Assembly: GCA_030247885.1 (NCBI GenBank) | Contig: JAPDRO010000022.1 | Location: forward strand, 124,001 to 188,000 | DNA length: 64,000 nt | From: Taxawa tesnikishii (nom. ined.) | Lineage: Eukaryota; Ascomycota; Dothideomycetes; Dothideales | Reading direction: 5' to 3' | Shown: piece after piece, positions 31,873-42,837 of the stretch | Layout of the letters: every line of letters begins with the position of its first letter | Numbering within the stretch: position 1 is the stretch's first letter | Made by a program: the position numbers and the translations under genes | Notes under the pieces: generated by a model | Database searches by the model: none | What the model was told of the DNA's origin: nothing | What the model saw: the letters and a program-made list of their open reading frames with translations, nothing else

Positions 31873-34341
31873 TCAATACTTGTTCACTGTTACCGGAGTT
31901 TGACGGTGTAGGCAATACTGCTGTAGAACGCGGCATGTCGGTTCCAGGAACGCCCCATTAGTTCTCAGGATGGAGCAAATGGGGCGCATCTCGCTTGATC
32001 GAGCGAAGGGCATGATTGGGTAACGGAGAATAGACGACCAGGTTTCCATAAGAGTACGAATTATGTCCTCGAGCCTTCCGTTCTGTTCGGTCTCTCGTTC
32101 GGCCTGCTTTTCAAGTTGAACAATCTTCAAATCCTTTTGGTGAGATTCGCACTCATACTGGCGATTGCGCGCCTCAACTCCTTGAAGTCGATCGCACAGA
32201 TTTCTGAGCTTGTCTAGTTGCTGCTGGGCATTGTTCGATCGCTTCTGTGCCCGTGGCCTATCCTCAGCACCATGAGCTTGCCGTACGCTGAACGTGAAAG
32301 CTAAGTTGGTGTCAAAGCTCGAACACAACCGTACATATGAATCTGACACTCACTGGGATCTGGAATCACAACCGACGTGTTTGTGGGAGTGAGATGACAT
32401 GACTCATACAGAAACCCGAAAAGATCTTTCAGATCAGCTTTGGTGCCCTCGGGATTGGTTGAGCGTCTTGGTCTGGGTGGGCAGCAGTTCTTGCGCCAAA
32501 CATGACGGCGATTGACAGGAGACTGTGTTGCATCGCACGCAGAAGATATGCACTGCACTGTACAACCAGCGTGGACGTTCAGCTCCTCCACTTGCTCGAA
32601 ATGCTCGTAACACCGTAAGCATACGAAGATACCGTGTTTGTCTTTGAAAGCTTTTCTATTGACTCGATCAGCGATCCCCATGCAGCAGGACCAATCTCGA
32701 GGAGCTTACAGCAGTTCGGAGGGTGTCGGAGTTTTACCAGAGCAATTGTCGATAAAACAAGAAATCTGCCAACTTTCTTTCACATTCAGACCGTCATCGC
32801 CACCAGGATCCGGTGGATCCCCGAACGCTTTGTGCCGTTTGTTGTTCCGGCCACCATCATCGCCTGAGCCGCCTGAGGTGTCGTCCAGAAATGGGCGCTT
32901 GCTGCCACCTTCTCTTGTATGGTTGCCGGACTCGCCACTAGAGGTTTGTGAAGAGTTTCCGGACGTCGCGCTTTCGCTCCGGCTGCCATGTTGGTGCTGT
33001 CTGTAGCCCTTCTGTGGAAGGATCTCAGCAAGGTGCAACGACTCCGCCACTTCGACTCCCATTTCATCGTTTCCCTCTTGCTCAACTGACCCGGCATCGC
33101 TCCAGGATCCTTTGTCGCTCACACAATCGCTGTAACATGGCAAACCACGAGGGCTATCAGCTAACGATGCACTCAGATCATCGATGATCCATCTGATTTG
33201 CCCCAGCAGACCTTCTGAAGGCTCGGCCAAAGGCGCTGAAGGCGCTCCGCCATCACCGCTAGACAAAATAGAGCCAGGTGTGTCGGAGGGCTCGCTAGGG
33301 GGCAGGTCTCTAATCGGTACATTATGTGCGTTGTGGACTTGAAGCACGTCGTCTGGAAAAGTCTCCAGCCATGTGGTAAGTGCAGTTCCGCTGATACCTT
33401 GTCCTGTGGCATCTGCGGCAACAACCGCTTTGGTGTTCACTTTCGAGCCAGGTGTTCCGGAGACTGTTTCTGCAAGGACTGGAAACTCAGTGACCCTGTT
33501 GTCTTGCCGTGATCTGGACTGTGCCGGTATCAGGGGCCGAACACCGTCAATCTGTTTTGCCACAGAGGACCTTTCTGGTGTAGTCGTCTTGGGGATCCCA
33601 GTTCTGGGGACTTTGGAACGCTGGTTGTCTTGGATGCAAGACGGACCGTTCCTGACGAACTCGTTTCGGATGATCGTATCGTTGGGGAGTATAAATGTTC
33701 GAGGAGGGACTGTTTGTGACGGTTGCTTTGCATATGCCTCATTAGGCTGTACTTGCTCGTGAAAGCTTCGCGAATGTTGCACCCTTGGAGTGTGCAGCAT
33801 CTCTCGGAGCCTTGATACCACTCCTGGTATCTCCTGTTTGTGCTATGAGTGCTTGCAACTCATGATGCTTCATCACCGACGTACCGTGCGAGGTATTCAT
33901 CAGATTGCCAGATAGATTCGTGACTGGGCACGGTTCTGCTACTACCACTCGACTTGTAGAGCGAAAACGCAGCCGGTGTTGTAGGTAGTTTAGACCGTTT
34001 ATCAGCTTCAAACGTGCCATGTGGAGGACCATCGCTGATGAAAGCGGTTATATCCGTGTTGTAATCCCGTTCCAGTTGACAGTCGAGATTGATCGGATCC
34101 GTTTGTGTCCAATCAGTGTTTGTGTAACCTTCACTTGCTTGATCATTTGATGGTATAGCTCGTTGTGATTCCTGCCACGATGGGTGTGGAAGCGCCCAAC
34201 TATCGAAGACAGAATCATCTAATGATGACTGCGTGGTGGTAGCAGTGTTCGTTAGAGATGAACAAGAGCTCTCCGAGGATTTGGAGGGGAAGCTGAACGT
34301 CGCCCCTCATTCGCTGAATGCGGTCGTCTGAAGTGTTCCAT
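31873..34341 (-). CDS. C2H2-type zinc-finger protein with C-terminal coiled coil, about 770 aa
   Basis: Exons 34341-33885, 33833-32710, 32655-32354 and 32300-31873 (introns 51, 54 and 53 nt). The sum is 2311 nt and reaches 771 codons if two bases are added, at G4 34286-34289 and G4 33684-33687. The start MEHFRRPHSANEG is chosen because this makes every phase agree. Seen: a Ser/Thr-rich N-terminus; one C2H2 finger, CTLQGC..F..KYSLMRHMQSNRH, near 170-190. A long disordered Gly/Asp/Ser region contains KRHKAF. A second Cys/His region runs from ISCFIDNC through KDKHGIFVCLRCYEHFEQVE, ELNVHAGCTVQC and RRHVWRKNCCPP. It ends with a coiled coil of about 80 residues (QLDKLRNLCDRLQGVEAR onwards). The middle part recalls a fungal C2H2 family common in plant-associated ascomycetes. 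Function unknown; a nuclear role is likely. Confidence 0.65.
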
Positions 34342-35058
34342 TGTATTTGTTCATTGGGACGGTAGTAGCGTCAGGTAGGACGGAGCGTTCTGCATGGTAC
34401 GTTTACTCGCGAATACACGCGTTCACAAATGTGCATCTGGTCAGCAATTCCGTTCTGCCGGATAGGTTTTAATCACGAAATGGTGGCAAGCCAGCTAGGT
34501 TGCCTGCTTGGGATGGAAGCTCTGCTTGCGAGACAAAAAAGCCTTGAGAACGGTTTCTCCCCATGCTCTTGAGTGTCGTGGAAGACTCATTTGGATGAGT
34601 GATCCCGAAGCTGCGCATTGCTCTCTGTTCGAGTTGGCAGGCAAGTTAATCCTCGGGAATCAACTTGCTGTTTTCCAACAACTTGTCTGCAAGTCGTTGG
34701 CGCGAAATATGACGTAATCTCACAGTGGCTGTTCAGCTGACCCCAAGCAACAAAGCAGTCGAGTACAATTAGTGAATCGAACTTTCCATCCAAGTTGCCC
34801 ACAAGAGCCTTCTGTAACTTGATCCTATTTCCTTTGCACGGAATGTTTCTTCTCAACTCGTGCGCTCGTTGGACACGATATTTGCCGTGTTGCAAGTGAT
34901 GGTGATTTGCTATCATGCCTTGCCGAGTTGCAAATAAATTGAGAGAAGTAGCAAAGGCCTAATACAAAGGCCGCCTATGAGACCAAAAATCATGGACCGG
35001 ATCGAACTCACCCGGAAGCATAGCACCCACCTTCTACCGCATCACCGCCAGATATCCA
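34342..35058. other. Intergenic, divergent promoter area
   Basis: 717 bp between the starts of the C2H2/coiled-coil gene and the small membrane protein. No repeats or gene seen. Confidence 0.5.
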
Positions 35059-35795
35059 ATGTTCACCGGAAGTTTGAGCATACTCAACGAAGATAAGGCT
35101 ATCGAACGTGAGGAGTTGGGGCTCAGCCGCTGTTCACCTGCTCCCTTTGCTCGTGTTCCAACCCCACCTCAATTATGGGTCGGTCTCGAGACCTTGAGAG
35201 GTATTCGGATGGTTGATCAGTGTGAGTTTCCTGGCGCGGCACCACAAGTTATGGAGGGGCTTTGGGCGTGGTACAAGCAGAAAACGGCAGGGTGGAAACA
35301 TGCTGTGCTCGCAAAGATCCTCTGCAAGAGGCCGATGGTTGCGATTGGCACACTGCAAGCTGTGAGTGTAAGTCGGGAAAACGAGAGATGGTGACTAATC
35401 AGTTTCAGAGCTGTACAGCTGTCATTGAGGCGCAGGACTTCCCGCATGCCACCCAATTCGAATCACTCGAACGGAATGATCTTCTCACACGCGGTCTAAT
35501 GGTCCCGTCGTCTCTCGTGGATGCCGGCAGCTTCTTCGAACGCGACACATCGTTCCTTGTTAACCAGCCGGCTGGTGCAGCTGCTCCCTGCCATCGCCAC
35601 GTCCTTTTCGTCGGCCTCGAGGCAGACAGGAACTCTCTTGGATACTATGCTGTTACAGCGGCGCTGCTCGCGTTCATCGCGGGTGTTATCACCGCAGTGT
35701 GTAAGCACGACGTCGGAACAGGGGCTGAAGTAGGAGCAGGTGTCGGCGGCACTATGGGACTGATTCTGGTGTATGTTTTCTGGAGGTTGAGTTAA
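35059..35795 (+). CDS. Uncharacterised small membrane protein, 229 aa
   Basis: Exons 35059-35361 and 35409-35795, with a 47-nt intron GTGAGT...CAG, 690 nt in frame. No named domain recognised. The central segment AIGTLQA|SCTAVIEAQDFPHATQFESLERNDLL and the block SFFERDTSFLVNQPAGAAAP look like conserved regions of a fungal family I have seen only as hypothetical. Two membrane helices close the protein, YYAVTAALLAFIAGVITAV and a Gly-rich GTMGLILVYVFWRL, separated by a Gly/Ala hinge. The first 50 residues are weakly supported and the true start could be the ATG opening MVDQCEFPG near 35209. Location and function are unknown. Confidence 0.6.
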
Positions 35796-36205
35796 GTTGT
35801 TGTCTGAACAAGGCACACAGGCAACGACATCCTTTCGATGGGAGCCTGGAATTGGAAAAACGTGGTCTTGGGTTGTAGCTGTCGTGTACTATCTCATCCC
35901 GTAAACTCTCGATATAACCAGTGGTGGGCAATCTGTAGGCCAATATGCCCGGTACCTAAAGATGCACCTTCGGCTCAAGTATGTTGTGCTACACAGCGCA
36001 AGTCCATCAGGTAAAGGTGGGTTTGACTCTAGACCTTCCCCAGATCTGCCAATCTGCCAATCGGGCGCCGAAGTCGGAGTGGTTCCGGCTTAGCTGCATG
36101 CGCGTTGGAAAAAGCCAGAGCTTGAGGCTTGCGACTCACACAGCAACCGCATATTATCTCCCTGCATCGCGAACCTCTTCCTTCTCATTCTCATATACCC
36201 CAAAA
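35796..36205. promoter_or_regulatory. Upstream region of ILV5
   Basis: 410 bp before the reductoisomerase start. The last 40 bp are the typical CT-rich leader ending in CCCCAAAAATG. No specific operator can be named from the sequence; Leu3- or Gcn4-type sites would be expected for this pathway, but I did not find a convincing TGACTC. Confidence 0.4.
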
Positions 36206-37644
36206 ATGTCTTCCCGCACAGCAAGCAGAGCCGCCACCCGCGCATTGAGGCAATTGAGCCGTCCTGCTGCCCACCAGCAGCGCACTTTCCTGACTGCAGC
36301 CCTCAACGCTGGCAGGCAGACTGCGCCCAAGCAGCTGCTCCCAAAGGCCACCTTCGCTGCCCAGCAGACCAGAGGCATCAAGACCGTCGACTTCGCTGGC
36401 ACGAAGGAGGACGTTTTCGGTATGTGTCGACTCGTTACATTCATACAACATGTGCCTTTGAACGGGACGAGGCAGGAGCTGACATGGCCTCTACAGAGAG
36501 AGCCGACTGGCCGCGCGACAGACTTCTTGTGAGTAGCATCAACCATCACCTCCAGCTTCACCACACCCCAAAACGAGCTCGGCGACTGACTTTGTCATTA
36601 CAGGAATACTTCAAGAATGACACTCTTGCTCTGATTGGTTACGGCTCCCAGGGTCACGGCCAGGGTCTCAACCTCCGTGACCAAGGTCTCAATGTTATTG
36701 TTGGTGTCCGCAAGGATGGTGCCTCATGGAAGGAGGCCATCCAGGATGGCTGGATTCCCGGCAAGAACCTGTTCGACATCGACGAGGCCATCAACAAGGG
36801 CACAATCATCATGAACCTGCTTTCCGATGCCGCCCAGGCCGAGACATGGCCACACATCAAGCCAATGCTCACCAAGGGCAAGGTGCGTACAAAACACAAA
36901 AAAACCAAAATTGGGAAGCCGGTGCAATGAACCTAACACATGGCTCTGATAGACCCTCTACTTCTCTCACGGTTTCTCCCCGTTTTCAGGGACCAGACCA
37001 AGGTCGAGGTCCCATCCGACATCGACGTTATCCTCGTCGCCCCCAAGGGTTCCGGCCGTACCGTCCGCACCCTCTTCCGTGAGGGCCGTGGTATCAACTC
37101 TTCCATTGCCGTCTACCAGGACGTTACGGGCAAGGCCAAGGAGAAGGCCATTGCCATGGGTGTTGCCGTCGGTTCCGGTTACCTCTACGAGACCACCTTC
37201 GAGAAGGAGGTCTACTCCGATTTGTATGGTGAGCGTGGTTGCCTGATGGGTGGTATCCACGGTATGTTCCTCGCTCAGTACGAGGTCCTGCGTGAGCGCG
37301 GCCACAGCCCCTCTGAGGCCTTCAACGAGACCGTTGAGGAGGCCACTCAGTCTCTCTACCCTTTGATCGGTGCCAACGGCATGGACTGGATGTATGCCGC
37401 TTGCTCCACCACTGCCCGTCGTGGCGCCATCGACTGGTCCAGCCGCTTCAAGGACACCCTGAAGCCCGTCTTCGATGACCTGTACACCTCTGTTCAGACC
37501 GGCGAGGAGACCCGCCGCACTCTCGAGTACGCCGGCCAGAAGGACTACCGTGAGAAGTTCGAGGCTGAGATGCAGGAGATCCGCGAGCTGGAGATCTGGA
37601 GGGCTGGCAAGGCTGTGCGTAGCTTGAGACCCGAGAACAACTAG
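36206..37644 (+). CDS. ILV5: Ketol-acid reductoisomerase (acetohydroxyacid reductoisomerase), mitochondrial
   Basis: Known: the second step of valine, leucine and isoleucine synthesis, an NADPH-dependent alkyl migration and reduction in the mitochondrial matrix; in yeast it also packages mtDNA. Exons 36206-36419, 36497-36538, 36604-36882 and 36953-37644 give 1227 nt, exactly in frame, 408 aa. The 42-nt exon 2 encodes ERADWPRDRLL and is easily missed. Seen: a basic presequence (SSRTASRAATRALRQL) up to about residue 60, the Rossmann motif LIGYGSQGHGQG, VGVRKDGASW, the class I knotted domain with ERGCLMGGIHGMFLAQYE, the metal-binding region ETVEEATQSLYPLIG, and a C-terminus VRSLRPENN. All expected regions are intact. 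Codon use is strongly biased to C-ending codons, which suits an abundant protein. Tail to tail with the laccase. Confidence 0.97.
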
Positions 37645-39013
37645 ACAACGACACGTCTGGGGGGTGTGGACGACGAATAGTCTGACCTAAACACTGGGGG
37701 ACGGGAAGCGGTGGGGAGGTCCGTGTGGTGGTGAAGAGGAGAGGAGATGCTTTGCTTGTATAACGCAACAGTGGGCCCGGTTTCGGCCGCTGTCGCTTTG
37801 TAGACTTAGGCGCTGAGGTGCGGTCGATCCGCTCGATGCGAAATCAACAAAAAGCTGGTATCGGCGTTTTCTCCCTTGAAAGACACATCTTCTTTAACAG
37901 TCGCCGTGCGTACTCTCGCTTATTGCTTGGTTGACGAAGGTGTTCACGTTACGGATCTATTCCTACCCTTTCGACGACTGGCTGTGGAGCTGGATACATG
38001 CAATGGGGCCAATATGTGAACTTCGTTCGATCATGTTTACAGCGCGCTTGCGGTTGAGGGACTGATGGGCATGAGTGCGATGCGATGCGTCAACAGGGTA
38101 TTAACCCCGGGGATTGCGTCCTTGTACAACTGCTGGGATGCCCCGCTGGTTTCTAACATCGGAAGGATGGGAGGACGGGGCTGGTATATAGAAGCCGGGA
38201 ATGAGCTTCGAGAGTCTACGCTTGTCAAGGCAGTGGAAGGTACGAGTTGATTCGCATTGCAGGACTACGTCCTTCTTCTGCGCATGGCCACCCGCCTTCC
38301 TGTATCCTCGTACATGGCCATCACAGCGGAGAAGTCGCGCCACGATAATACCGCTCAACCGCCTCCGTTGGCGTGGTCTGGTTGAATGTATCCGCCGCCC
38401 AGATGCAGCAGCTCCGCCTCGTAGATCCAGAACAAAAGGATATCCGCCCCACGCTCTGGACAGGGATATATATCCACACAGGTGTCCCATCGAATTGAGA
38501 TCCGCCACGAGCTGGTCCCTGAAGTGGGAAACATTCTAAACAGTCAAAGAAACGAAGAAGGCTTCAGCAGGAGAAAAAAAGGCGGCCTCGAGGCCCCTCT
38601 CACATATATCCTCTTCTAATCTACACGGAACATCCTGCACAGACGGGCTGGCTCTCTACAACCCGAGGCCACCCCATATATTTGACTATACAAAAACCAA
38701 CCCCAAGGGTTACCTTCCATCGTTGAAGAATGTAAACCAAAGTCCGCCGTTGTTTTCCCTTGTCCGACTGCCTTCTCCCCGGGGGACGTTTCGGTCGTGA
38801 AAGTTAATGATTACACCCGGGAACCCTTTCTGTTCCGCCATGCTGAATTAGGATGATGGGTACGCGATCACGAAGTAAGAGTGCGAGAGGGGTATATGTC
38901 CCAAGAAAGAGATTTGCAAGAAGAAGAAGAAAAAAAACATTAGCGACATGCGAGACAAGACACGGATAAACGCCGGAGCCCGAAGGTATAGGGTGGAGGG
39001 AGAGACGAGACGT
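37645..39013. other. Intergenic between convergent ILV5 and laccase
   Basis: 1.37 kb holding both 3' UTRs. No gene recognised. The stretch 38560-38760 is AT-rich with runs of A near the laccase 3' end. Confidence 0.5.
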
Positions 39014-42000
39014 TTAGACACCGGAGTCGTCGGTGGAGAGGTCGTGGTTGTCGGCCCACTTGCGCCAGGTGGCACAAGTGTCGTCGAGCATGCAGGTGTC
39101 AGACACGTTGCCCTTGATGTACTCCTGGCCCTCGATGATCTGGAGGGCGAAACCCATGGAGACGTGCCAGCCGATGTGGCAGTGCATGAGCCAGGCACCT
39201 GGGTTGTCGGTGTAGAAGGCAAGCACCAGGTAACCACCCTGACCGGTTGGGCCGTCACCGGGCAAGAACGCCACGTCACGACGCGGAGGGTTGTTCAGGT
39301 TCAGGGTTGGGTTGGCGGCCTCGTAGGTACCGTAGCCGTGGGCAAGGACGAAGAAGTCGTGACCGTGCAAGTGGATAGGGTGACCGAGAGGGACTGGAGA
39401 CTCGATGATGATGTAGACCCACTCGCCAAGGTTGGGGACCTCGATGGCAAGGTTGCCAGAGTAGTCGGGCACGGTGCCGTTGTTGACGATATCGTAGAGG
39501 GTGGCATCGGCCCAGTTGGTTTGGAAGGTGGTGCCATCGAGGTACCAGCGGTACAGGTTGATCGGGTTGGAGTTGGAGACGATGACAGTGTGCTCGATCT
39601 GCTGGGAGGAGGCACCGACGGTCATTGGGGCAATGGGGACCAGATTGGTGGAGTTCTCGTCAACACAGTAACCGACCGCAGTGTCGCCAAGGTACTTGCG
39701 GTCGTAGTCGTACGCGGTGGAGTTCGGGCTGCCACTGTAGCCGCTGTAGTTGATGATGGCCTTGATGTCGTAGCTCTGGATGGTGGAAGCGCAAGCGTTC
39801 TGGTTGTCGAAGCGCATCCAGTAGCTTCCGGGAGTCTGGTCGGCAGTGACAACAATCTCGTAACGCTGACCGATGTTGATGTTCAGGATGTCGGTTTCGT
39901 AAGGCACGATGGGGACGAAGTCAGCGGAGATGACCTGGAACTTGTGGCCGTCGATGTAGAACTTGTAGGTAGACTGGATGGCACCATTGAGCAGACGGAT
40001 CAGGTACTTCTTGCCCGGCTCGAAGTCAGTTGGAACAGTGTAGCGCACACCAGTCTGGTTAGCGGTACCATCGGCACCCCAGGTGTTCTTGCCGTTGATG
40101 AGACCGTTGTCCATGGTGCGGACGCCGTTGATCTCCGCGTCGCGGTACATAGCGTCGACTGGGATATGGCTCCAGTCCTGAACGATGACAGGATCAAGCT
40201 CGACATCGTAGGTGGCAGAGTGAGGACCGTGGATGATGATAGGACCGAAGATACCCTCGTAGGTCTGGAGAGACAAGTGAGAGTGGTACCAGGAGAAACC
40301 GTAGTTCTCAGCCCTGAAGGTGTAGGTCATAGACTCGCCAGGAGCAAGGGCACACTGAGTGACAGAGACGACACCGTCCATCTCGTTGGAGTTGAGCTGG
40401 CGGAAACCGTGCCAGTGGACAGAGGTACCGTTGAGAGACATGCTGTTGGTGACAGTGATCTGGAGAATGTCACCCCAGTTGGCTTCGATGAGAGGACCGG
40501 GGGTCTGGCCGTTGACACAGAGGGCGGTGCGCTCAATGCCATCGGGAGACACAGTGCACTCGGTCAGGTCGAGCTGGACTGGGACAACGTTGCAAGTGAT
40601 AGGGGTGTTTTCGTACGAGTTGGTGTTGACGTCGAAGCCACAGTATTGGCCGCTCCCTTGACCCTCACAAGGAACGCAAGCTGCGGTGGCAGTTGGCTTG
40701 ACAGAGCACAGGGTGGTGTTGGTGACAACGGTATGGTTGGGCGAGAGGCCAGGGCTGGGGAACAGGGGAGCAGCGGAGCTGGTGCTGGTAATGGTGGCGT
40801 TGCTCGAGGTGGTCGAGTTCAGGGACGCAGTGCTGGTGGTAAGAGGAGCGGTTGGGCCAACAGTGGTAGAGCTGGTGCCGTTGTAGCCAACCGAGGTGCT
40901 GGAGCTGGTAGTAACTGGGGCAGTGGGTCCAACGGGGACAGAGCTGGTGGTACCGTTGTAGCCGAAAGAGCTGGTGGAGGAAGAGCTGCTGGAGATGCTG
41001 AGCGTCACAGTGGAACCAGTGCCGGTTGGGCCAACGTAGGTGAAGCTAGTGCTGTTGTAGTTGACGGACGATGCAGAGCTGCTGCTGTCGGTACCGTATC
41101 CACCAGTGCCAGTTGGGTAAGATGGCAGACTGGAAGTCGAGCTGATGACAGTGTAGACACCGGTGCCGGGATAAGATGGCACAGTAGAAGAGGAGGTCTG
41201 GTTCTCGTATGGGGCTGGGACGCTGCTAGAGCTGTCGACGGTGCTGCTGGAACCAGTACCGACTGGGGCGGTTGGGTAGACAGGGCCGCTGTAAGTGGGA
41301 AGGCTGGAGGAGCTCTCACTGGAGAAGCTGGACGAACCAGTGGAGATCGGACCGACTGGGTAGGTGCTGCTGAGGGACGAGCTCAGGCTCGAAGAGGAAG
41401 AGCCGGTGCCGTAGCCGCCAGTTCCAATAGGGTAGGATGGAAGAGTTGAACTCGAGCTAGCGGAAGCGGAAGCGGAAGACGAAGAACCGGTCGAGATTGG
41501 GCCCACCGGGTAAGTCGAGGCAGAAGACACAGTGGAAGAGCTCGCGCTGGAGGAGACAGAGCTACTGTCAGCGTAAGCACCGGTACCCGTTGGGTAGGAT
41601 GGAACAGAGGTGGTGCCATTGCCGTATGGAGCATCGCTGGAGCTGACAGTGACTGGGACGGTGATGCAGGTTGTGGTCGAAACAACAGCAGTTGTTATGT
41701 AAGTGCTGGTCGAACCGCTGATGACCGACGTAGCAGTCGTCGTGTAAACCGTGCTTACAACGGTAGTGGTGCTGCCGACTGGAATGGTGATGGTGCTGGT
41801 GCTGTCGGCAGGAGTAGTGACGGTGCTGGAGCTCTCAGTGGCAGAGCTCGAGCTGCTGGACTCGGTGACCGGACCAGCTGGGTAAGTGCTGGACTCAGAG
41901 GCAGAGCCAGAGCTGGAAGCACTGGTTGGCTGGTAAACCGAGCCACTGTACGCTGGCAGGCTGTCGCTGGCGCTGTCGGAAACGGTCACAGACGAAGAGC

Positions 42001-42837
42001 TGCTCGATTCGGTGGCAGAGGCACCGGAGGAGGTAGGGCCGACTGGGCTGACCGGAGATGAGCTCGATTGAGAAGCAGAGGAAGGAAGAGAAGTAGAGTC
42101 CAAGCTGGAGCCGGACACAGTCGATGGCTCGTAAACAGAGCCGCTGTAGGTTGGGAGACCAGTGCTGGAGCTGGTAGACTCGGTGACTGGGGAAACCACA
42201 ACTGGGCCGGAGGAAGAGCTGCTGGCCTCGGACGCCATGCTGGTAAGAATGGAAGAGCTGTCATACGAAGGGAAGCCGCTGGTTGGGATGGGAGACGCGC
42301 TGGAGGCGGAGGCACTGGTGCCGGGGTAAGAGACGAGGCTGCCGCTCGAGCTTCCGGAGACAGGGCCGATGATGGTGGAGCTGCTGCTGGCGGGTGTGGC
42401 AGAAGCAACGGAGCTGCTGGCGGTAGATCCAGGGACCACAGACGAGGTGACGGTGTCAGTCTCAGTGTATGTGCTTGTGATGATGCTGGATGTGCTCAGG
42501 ACGGTTGTGGTGCCGGAGGTGGTGATGGTCTCGCCAGACAGGCAGGTTGTGATGGTGGTCTTGATAACGGAAGTCACGTAGACCTTGCTGCGGGAGCTGA
42601 AGCCGTGGTTCTCGGCCTGGGGGCCCATGGCTGGTAGGGCTGTGGTGCCTTGTAGGGCTGCGGCTTGTGCTCCTCCGCAGCCTTCTCCCACGCGCTGGCC
42701 CACTTGCCAAAGTTGCCAAAGTTCATCCAAGAGTTGTCGGCGGGCTTCTTGGCTTCCTGCTCACCCCATCCCTGGAATCCTGGTGCAGCGAGCGCCGGGA
42801 CAGCGCTGACTGCCGCGAGGGCGACGGCGAACCTCAT
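39014..42837 (-). CDS. Secreted ascomycete laccase (multicopper oxidase) with a long Ser/Thr-rich N-terminal stalk, 1274 aa
   Basis: Known: laccases oxidise phenols with four coppers and reduce O2 to water. One intronless frame, 3824 nt; restoring one base at the G5 run 42619-42623 joins the signal peptide (MRFAVALAAVSAVPALAAPG) in frame to the rest. Residues about 90-705 are Ser/Thr/Pro/Gly/Tyr-rich with repeated SYPTGTGGYG and YPVGPISTGSSS units, which should be heavily O-glycosylated. The oxidase (about 715-1274) has all copper motifs: HWHGF near 809, WYHSH near 849, HPIHLHGHDF near 1160, and HCHIGWHVSMGF near 1222. Phe occupies the axial type-1 position. The C-terminal DSGV is the plug processed in ascomycete laccases. 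A stalk over 600 residues long is unusual, as typical ascomycete laccases are 560-620 aa in total. Confidence 0.93.

Noticed and set aside
38948-41449. 833-codon plus-strand frame opposite the laccase
   Set aside because: It mirrors the codon bias of the laccase on the other strand (Val/Gly/Asp-rich, no domains). The laccase has all copper motifs, so this is an antisense shadow.
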